A DNA stretch of 64,000 nucleotides, from positions 186,001 to 250,000 of the forward strand of contig BQMF02000167.1 in assembly GCA_027922465.2 (NCBI GenBank), written 5' to 3'. Positions 56,854 to 64,000 of the stretch are shown here, in pieces (the stretch's first letter is position 1; each line of letters begins with the position of its first letter). The position numbers and the translations under genes are program-made. The notes beneath the pieces were generated by a model. The model searched no databases and was not told the origin of the DNA. It was given only the letters and a program-made list of their open reading frames with translations. This stretch comes from Turritopsis dohrnii. Its lineage: Eukaryota; Cnidaria; Hydrozoa; Anthoathecata; Oceaniidae.

Positions 56854-59800
56854 GATACTACATGTATCCATTCATGGATTATATTAACATCAAAACATTC
56901 AAAACATTCCATGATCCTCCACCTACTAACTGTTGATTCATCCAAGATCAACTTGTGTAGAAATAAATAAGTTAATAAGGGACAAGTTGCCAGCATTTAT
57001 CATGGTGCATAATTCAAATCCTTTCGCATTTTCGATGAAAAACCATTGTCAATAAGTTTAGTCAGAATAAATTCTGTTATTTTCATTCTTACTATTGTAT
57101 ATCTAGGTTGCAAATAGCAATTCTCAAAGTCAACACCTCAGCAAGATCATTGTTGTGTTTAATCGTCGGTTGGAGCAACTTAAAAGTCCAGATTTAGAAC
57201 AAGCGGTATATATGGTTCAAGTTCTTTCTTTCAAACTATTTCAAGAGGTCTAGGGTTGAGGTTGGGAAAGTATTTTTAGAACTAATGTGCTTCATTATTT
57301 TAATATCGCGCTCCCTCACTTGTAGTAATAGTTTAATCTAATAATTTGTAATAATTTGTAATTTGTAGAATGTCTCTGTGGAGGAGTTGCATGAAACTTT
57401 GCCACCACTCTTGTCATCTTTCCACAAACGAGTCGAGTATTTGGATTGTGCTGTCCAACGTGAAACAGTGACAAACGTTCAAACTATGATGGAAAAAGTG
57501 GTGGTGAATGCAAAACAGGAAGCCATTACAAAAGAAAGAGTTTCGTCCAAAAGGTTTAAAAATTTCCATTCATTACGCTCTGGTGATCCAGGCCTCGGGG
57601 AAGCTTTTGGGTTTTTCTCTCTCAAACTCAAAGAAAACTCACAGATCAAGCTATAGTTGATGTCACGAAAAGCTTTTTTGTATTAGCTTACTTTAATTTT
57701 ACTCATTGAAAGAAGGATGCCAAATGTATAGATACTTTGTTGTATTCGATTTTTATGTTTTCGGTAGTTTTCGTTTTTAATGTATTTGTGTAACATAATA
57801 AAATTGGACACTTTTTTTTCAAAAGATTTTTATTAATGAAGCTTTTGTTATTCCTAGTGTGTCATCCTTTTAGAATCTATCTAAATCTTTTCGTGTGTTT
57901 TATCTGATTTCCCGGTCAGTACTTTTTTTATTTATTCTTTACGTAGAAGCTGGAAGAAAGGTCAGAAGAAATTTGAAGACAAGAGATCAACTCGAAACAT
58001 CAAATCCCAACAAAGCACAAGTACAACACAAGTTGTTTGTTTCGCATTTTGAACTTTCCATGCTTTCCTAATATTTTCACGATTCTATGACATAATTTTA
58101 GGTCGTCAATCGGTCCAGTCGACCGTGGGAAGTCCAGAAGATAGCGATTACGTTCCCCAACAGGTTAGTACAGCCTTATCGAATAGTAACAGTATGCATG
58201 TGCATGAGGATTCACCAGTACTAAACGAACGTCATGCTCACTTTTTAGGCCAGCAGAAACAGTGTGGTGGATGAAGTTAACTGCTCCGATTCACCAAAAC
58301 CTTCATCCACGTAAGTGTGTTCTTAGGAGTATTTTGTCTTCGTGTATGCATTAGACTCTAGTAGTAAGAGTGTTTGTCATCAGAACGAGAGGTCTGGGTG
58401 TAACACGTCTGACAGTGTATATCGTCTCACTCAACTCTTCACTGCTTGAAAGAGGGATTCATATCTAAAGACGGAACTGGTCATTGCAAGATTACTTCAA
58501 TCTGATTGGTTGCAAGATTACTTCAATCTGATTGGTCAATAACGTGATTGGTCGCTAATATTCGATGAAAAGAAAATCGCCCTAAGGAGGTTGTCTAGTT
58601 GAATAGTTAGAATGGAGATAGTTAGAATTCCTGCACCTTTCGTAGTGCAAATTGTGGCCTTTAAATGTACTAGAACCTCGATCACAGGACCCTCATTAAT
58701 AACAGGCCTATCAGAACTGTGGAAAATATATCACGTTGCTGAAATAGGTTGCTGACTATTAATTGCCAAAATCCATCAATAATGACTTCCTAATCTCTGG
58801 TGTTCTGTAAAATCTGCTGACCAGATAAGGGGTTATATATCTTTTTCTGCAATGGGAGATGCAGATCCAAAGTCACTATGGACGATTTGTTTTTGTTATT
58901 ACCGACCAAGATTACTTGAAACTCCCCATGATTTTTATTTTCAGTTACGGTCGCCATAGTAACACTGTTGTTCGCACACAATTTGGTGGCAGATATGATC
59001 GAAAGTACCTTGCATTCGGTGAGAATGATCCTGATCTCGAACCGGTGTAAGTCTTTGTTGTAACAAACCTTTTCTTTGAGCAGCATAAATTTCATATACG
59101 CATGATTTATTGGTTTTCATCATAAGATCAACATGATAAGATGTTCATATATAAAAGTGAAGAAGTTTTACCCTCCATAAAATGTTTTTCACAAGGTAAT
59201 CATGATGCGGAGTTAACACAAATGTTTTTTTCATTTTCAGAATAACTTTCCAGCAGCTGCAGATGCAAATCCTAAAAGTAGGACTAGATGGTTTGTTGAC
59301 CACAGCTGAAGTGAGTCGTCAATCTTTTTTATGAAAAATACAAGCAAGCTTACTAGCTGGATATTTGTGTTTTTATCGTATTTCCAACCTAGCCTACAAA
59401 AATTCATGAGATATGATCTACCGAGTCCTAATCTACTAAGTCTGTAGTTTATCGCACTAACTTTATTTGGGTCCGTGTAATTCATGCAATCAAACGATTT
59501 TCAGAAGTACAAGGTTTCGCTCCTTCATAGTATGAAAGGAAGGTAACCGCTCGTTCTATTAGTTACAGAAGGTTTTTCAGAAGGTTTTAAGTTCAGTTTG
59601 TTCGAACTTGATAGATCCATTCACTCACAGCGACTTCCAATCACTTCGATCCATTCACTCACAGCGACTTCCAATCACTTCGAAAATAAACATGCACAAT
59701 ATTCCCTATTGTCTAATGTTCTCCTTCTTATCTGCATGAGTGAAATTAACTTGTTTTCTGCATACTTTCGTGGTGACCCTCCAATTCCTTCTCCGATTCC

Positions 59801-62172
59801 TTTTTCAGTTATATTACCGTCAAAAGGGATTGCGCTCCGCAACAAGGCCGCAGCTGATCAACGAGGTTTTCGATCATTGCGCTGAACACCTGATACAACG
59901 CTTGAAGAAGTATAAGGAACAGACGGAATCCTATCATAAAGATTGTGTGCAAGGTGAGTAGCAAATATTTTTCAGACCAGGACTGTTAACGTCATTACAT
60001 TCGATAAAAGGCTTATATAGGTATATTTCATCCGTTTTTCTTGTAGAGTTTCGTTCGCAAATCAAACTATTTTGCAAATCGACGCAACAGCTACCTAACT
60101 TGCTCATGATGTCATGTGTAAAGAAACACTTGAAGGCGTGGACGAAGAAGGATCTAGAAACGAAAGCCATATTGAAAAGAAAGATGGAGGGAAACGAACG
60201 GTTGAAAGTAAGCATAACTTGACAAACTGCCGGTTAACCGAAGTGTCGGTCATGTTGGGAATGTTGTTTTTGCAGATTGATGTACAGGATTCGGAAACGT
60301 GTTAATGTATTTCCATTTAGAAAGAAAATGAAACCCTACTACGGCCAACACTTGGTCATCCAAACAATAAAAACGAATTGGGGAAATTAAAATCATCTGA
60401 GTTATCAAGACAAAGGGATGCAGAAGAAACGATAGTTGATTACGAGAAAGAAAGTAAAGAAGACCAGCTTCAGTATTTTATTGACTTCGCCAAAGATTTG
60501 CAAGGTCTCGTTCTCCTTCTCATGACGCAGTTTGACACGCTTGTCACGTTGGATGACGTCATCAGCGGTGGTAAGCTTTAGATATATGTCGCATTTATAA
60601 TAATACATTACATTGGTAGTACATAGCGCTGATGCTTAAATGACGTGAATGTTGTAAAATTCTACGCAAGTTTTTCAATACTTCAATATTCGAATATTTC
60701 CAGATATTTTTTTTATTATTATTGATGTCAGGAACCAGTTTATAAGGAAGCATATAGGAAAAAAATTTAAACATGCTTTAGGAACAAGATTTACGAAAAA
60801 ATCGCCGAAAACAAATATTACAATATAACCAGGACTCAAAAAATAGATAGCTTAGCGATCTTTCCTTGATTCACGTTGTGTTGAGATTTTTTTAAAAGCG
60901 AATAAGATCTCTCCATTGAAGATACCTTTGCTGTGTTTCTAGCACTACCGCAAACTAAACCTCGAAGCGAGAAAGAGTTACTTCAAGAAAAACTTACGGG
61001 ATCGAAAACAGAATCAGAGGACGGTTTGTATATGTTGATAGTGTAAATTTGATCACTTTAAAACAGACTGGCGTTAGAAGTTTGTTTGTGAAAGCTTACG
61101 GGACCGAGCGTTGTCTTGGACAGGGGTTTATGATGGATTTCACCTATTTGGTCTTTTAGAATTTCCAGCCATATCGCTTTCATCATCCACATGGCCAGGT
61201 ATTCATAAACAAAAATACGAGAGTAGTGGTGAAACAATTCAAAATGGCTGCAATATTATGACGTCATTGACATCCGCTAAGAAAACACCTTGTCATGAAG
61301 AAGTGATTCGAGCAAGAGATAGCGCTTTTCAGGTTTGGGAAAACCGTTCTTTGTAGACATTGTAGATGTTTACTTCACAACTGAATTTTTTAATTATCAT
61401 ACAATCTGGATATACGAATACTGCTTTTAGTTTAAACATCGGCGTCTCGACTACCTGTATAAGTTATGTGGGTGTTGGACAGACTAAAATTAGATTTTTT
61501 GAAACGACCAATGTTTGATATTAATGAAAACGAAATTCAAAATACACACGTGCGATATGAACGTTTAACTTGAATTTTTCCAAAGATGTACCAGTATGTT
61601 CAAGTATTGTGATGATAATTCGCAAAGGCGTAAGGTTTGATAGTATGAAGCGGGTGCACCCGGTGTGAATTGTGGCGGGTAGCAGATAGCTCGACTTTAA
61701 AACCTTATAAAGCTAAATTGTAAGTATATGAGAAAAGCTGCCCTGGGTTATCTCAGTTACCAGAGTCAACCCACTTTTAAGACCCGGGTCACCTATTCAG
61801 CTCGGCATAACTTTTTCCATATAATCGTTACAAGTAAAGCGATTCTAAATTAAAAATTCATTTCTTCTTTCGCGTCTTTTTCAAATATAAACAAGAGGCA
61901 AATTGTGCAACCTTACCAATCATTATTGGGTCGACCTGTTTCATATAATCAAGACCTCGATGTGTCCTGTTGAAATGAATTTCACTTGGTATGGTTTCTT
62001 TCATGTTTCACGGAATCTTCAATGTTGGTAAACTTCCTTTTAGTCTTTCGTCATCGAGTATGCGAAACGCGTTAACCATCTGACAGACACGTGTGAAAAG
62101 TTGAGGTCTGGTGAAGAGAGGTGGAAAACTAACTGGACGACTTCATTAGAAAAGATTTTAGCTTTGTATTAA
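44604..62172 (+). CDS. CCDC180: CCDC180-like coiled-coil protein, 44 exons
   Basis: Exons: 44604-44752, 45256-45347, 46310-46367, 46524-46575, 46683-46749, 46825-46862, 46946-47080, 47298-47393, 47605-47671, 48597-48693, 49489-49608, 49685-49764, 49840-49928, 50018-50065, 50153-50227, 50605-50733, 51178-51222, 51696-51875, 52386-52484, 52594-52627, 52689-52868, 53069-53144, 53285-53366, 53478-53571, 53898-54010, 54114-54181, 54266-54308, 55632-55735, 55880-55940, 56294-56409, 56575-56659, 57107-57205, 57369-57553, 57947-58020, 58102-58163, 58249-58310, 58945-59046, 59241-59310, 59809-59953, 60047-60207, 60321-60570, 60943-61023, 61160-61332, 62044-62172. They sum to 4365 bases, 1454 residues, with every junction in phase. 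The N-terminal part (GNGILTEKQRAWI, then helical to about residue 480) fits DUF4455. The C-terminal YYRQKGLRSATRP to LRPTLGHPNN region fits DUF4456. A Ser-rich linker separates them. The human orthologue is testis/cilium-associated; the molecular role is unknown. Exon 52594-52627 is the least certain. Confidence 0.85.
48849..48958. repeat. 24-bp tandem repeat, about 4.5 copies
   Basis: AGTTTTCATC recurs at 48877, 48901, 48925 and 48949, in a CCDC180 intron. Confidence 0.85.
51955..52345. repeat. 35-bp tandem repeat, 11 copies, in a CCDC180 intron
   Basis: CTGTAACATT recurs at 51961, 51996 and every 35 bases to 52311. Units differ essentially at one position: GAGGAG in copies 1-2, GACGAG in 3-6, GATGAG in 7-11. 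There are no spacers, so it is not a CRISPR-like array. Confidence 0.95.
54452..55433. repeat. Perfect 490-bp tandem duplication
   Basis: 54452-54941 and 54942-55433 appear identical at an offset of 490 bp, including two identical 79-codon antisense frames. Each unit begins with a MITE-like inverted pair (TTATTCCAAGAAATTAA near 54453 and inverted near 54647-54664). It lies in the intron between 54308 and 55632 of CCDC180. Confidence 0.9.
55985..56230. repeat. 28/31-bp interspersed tandem repeat
   Basis: Two variants of one unit alternate: one with CCATCATAAAAGATGTTTATG (31 bp), written here as CCATCATAAAAG plus ATGTTTATG, and one with CCATCTAAAAGATGCTTATG (28 bp). About eight copies, in a CCDC180 intron just after the exon ending at 55940. 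Confidence 0.85.
56816..56850. repeat. (TA)n microsatellite
   Basis: About 17 TA dinucleotides in a CCDC180 intron. Confidence 0.95.
57554..57802 (+). promoter_or_regulatory. Possible intronic termination: alternative C-terminus and AATAAA signal
   Basis: The reading frame of the exon ending at 57553 stays open through the donor for about 34 more codons to a stop at 57654-57656. AATAAA follows at about 57797, before a T-rich tract. This could allow a short CCDC180 form lacking the DUF4456-type domain. Chance is a reasonable alternative. Confidence 0.3.
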
Positions 62173-64000
62173 CCATTTACACTTCCATCGTACCTTCAGT
62201 CGGTATCTCAGTCGGTATCTCACGTGTTATATTGTTTTTGTTTTTGTTGTTTGCATCCTTCTTATTTCTGCGCATGCGTAAAGAAAATTCAAATCACACT
62301 TATTATTGTTTTTTTTTTTTTTTTGTTTTATTTTTGTGACTGGAAACATCTGGATTGACATCCGACACAGAAGTGGGAACCGAAACCATGGGCGTGAATT
62401 AAATTTTTGATGATTTAGTTTTGTGGGTGTGAAAACATCCTTCTGTATATATTAAATATTTATGTTTTACATTGTAATATATGATATACTCCAACAAAAT
62501 GTTTGTTCACTTGCTCAGTTAAAACCTGGGCGTTTTTTCGTTCAGTAAATGGAGAAATGAGACTTAGTATTGGGTGGAGGCGTTATTTAATTCCCGTCTT
62601 AACGTGTTTCTCACGTACAGTCTCCTAGCATAATTAATGAAAACCTTTTATATTTTTTCTCTTTCAACCATTCTTTAAACTTTTAACATTTCCTTTTCGT
62701 CTCTTGAAAAACTTGTAAATTAAGCTTTGAGTATTTACCAGACGTCTTATGATCGCACATTGCGTGAAACTGACCGTCATTACATACTTTGTTTGTAAGC
62801 TCTGATAAGTATTAATAATACAGTCGAACTCTCAGGGGACCGGGAGAAAAGTTCATCAAGAAAGGGGTAGGAAGTTGTTTTCGCTTAGATTTTGTGCCAT
62901 TTTTTCCAGCAAGGTCAATGATTTGTTTTTATTCTTAACCCAGGTTGATGTTGTGTTCTTTTTATTCTTAACCCAGGTTGATGTTGTGTTCTTTGGGACG
63001 CCATACCTTTGGACTATCGTTGTTTGTCAGCTAGTTCGTTATACGCTAAACTTTTGTGGAACAAAGTCAAATCTCTTTTTTGATATTTCATTATTATTTG
63101 ATAAATGGTACATGTTATTGAGCACCGGATGCAACATGCATTTCATGCGAAACGCTTTGAAACCTGATAGTCCATAGCAACATTTCTCCAAGTTAAAAAG
63201 AATATCTCCCTCAAAATGTATGCCCCATATTTCATTTCGAAAGAAGGATTACCTGAAGACTGAAGAAACAGTACAAGAATGATAGGACTTTATCGATTGA
63301 AAGGAAGGGGGAGGAAGCATTGAAGGGGAAGACTATGTGTCGTTGCTATGGTTATGAGCAAAGGAATGGTAAGCAGGTGTTATAAATAGGTGTAGGTTGC
63401 CTCTTATCCGTTAAAATGCAAACTGTTACCGAAAACTAGCAAGGCGATATTAAAACAGATTTCAATTTGTTTACATGTTTGAATTCTAATAATTTCTAAA
63501 AACATTTAAAATAAATAAATCAATTACTTTTACTGAAATAAAGTCTTGAAAATATCTACACTATAAATACAAAAAAAAAGTTCGTAGCAAACTCGTCTCC
63601 AGGTCCTTGTCTTAGGAATCTCGGTTCATTTGAATTTCGTCTATATAAAATATTTTGAGGAAAGCCGAACTTTATGCTCGCCCCCACAAAAAGTAAAAAA
63701 TATATTTTTTATTTTGTTGTGTTTTTCCTGGTGTTGGAAGAAAAATGGCTTCTGTTTTTAAAATCCTTTTCCCGAGACATTATCGACCGTAGAAAACTAT
63801 GCCTACGAAAATTGTGACATCTTAATAACAAAACATCGATGATAAATCAAGAATAAAGACTTTTTCTAGAAAATAATTTTCGAAGGAATAACTTTTTCTT
63901 TTTACGGCATCGACTCGACTGGTCTAAATTGTCATCCATTGAACGTGCGCGCTGAACGTCAGATTTCCGCGCTGTTAAGTTCCATGTCGACTTTGTACAG
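62173..64000. other. Downstream of CCDC180
   Basis: An ATTAAA at about 62451 could serve as the CCDC180 polyadenylation signal. A 29-bp direct duplication with AACCCAGGTTGATGTTGTGT lies at about 62937-62994. An inverted-repeat-end-like ATACAGTCGAACTCTCAGGG is at about 62818. No gene was recognised. Confidence 0.45.

Noticed and set aside
62875..63177. 100-codon plus-strand frame downstream of CCDC180
   Set aside because: Includes a 29-bp direct duplication, has no domain, and looks like chance in AT-rich DNA.
1..64000. tRNA, rRNA or other structured RNA genes
   Set aside because: None were recognised by eye; a covariance-model scan was not possible, so absence is not proven.

Overview
This window is nuclear DNA from a multicellular animal. 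It is AT-rich and has intron-dense genes with GT-AG (and some GC-AG) splice sites. It also carries many DNA-transposon and non-LTR retrotransposon remnants and one end of a Polinton/Maverick (adintovirus-like) element. The genes (NDUFA9, a TERB1 orthologue, a CCDC180 orthologue) and the transposon mix suggest an aquatic invertebrate such as a cnidarian, sponge or tunicate. The sequence alone does not settle which. Exon structures were worked out by hand from reading frame, splice sites and phase, guided by recalled family features. No database search was run.

Layout. Positions 1 to about 6.0 kb hold the morphogenesis end of an integrated Polinton that continues off the left edge. It contains a partial membrane-protein gene, a frameshifted minor-capsid-like gene, a protein with a C-terminal membrane anchor, a coiled-coil/hydrophobic protein, an intact-looking double-jelly-roll major capsid gene, an A32-type packaging ATPase, a frameshifted ankyrin gene and a repeat-rich end. 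The two divergent gene pairs are each separated by 14-16 bp carrying the same 14-bp AT-rich motif. At 6.3-7.0 kb (minus) is an intronless Ras-family GTPase. From 23.16 kb down to 13.1 kb, and possibly 10.5 kb (minus), is a TERB1-like meiotic telomere gene with ARM-type N-terminal exons, one 1.7-kb exon, and a Myb domain split over three exons. A non-LTR retrotransposon and a 127-bp satellite sit in its introns.

From 23.9 to 32.4 kb there is no confident host gene. This stretch holds a second, decayed reverse transcriptase with two secondary insertions, a nest of inverted-repeat DNA transposons, and a 1.14-kb element with 14-bp terminal repeats. NDUFA9 (mitochondrial complex I) lies at 32.67-36.04 kb (plus), lacking only its first exon. 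A two-exon gene at 36.99-40.68 kb (plus) encodes a 1193-residue protein with a signal peptide, a predicted beta-helix ectodomain, Cys-rich modules and a multi-pass membrane C-terminus. After a transposon-bearing gap, CCDC180 fills 44.6-62.2 kb (plus). It has 44 exons that sum to an uninterrupted 1454-residue frame, and several of its introns carry tandem repeats. The last 1.8 kb shows no gene I can support.

The host genes are unrelated in function (complex I, meiotic telomere attachment, a cilium/sperm-type coiled coil, a surface receptor-like protein), so there is no operon-like logic among them. Only the Polinton genes act as a set: capsid shell, minor capsid, accessory virion proteins and packaging motor.
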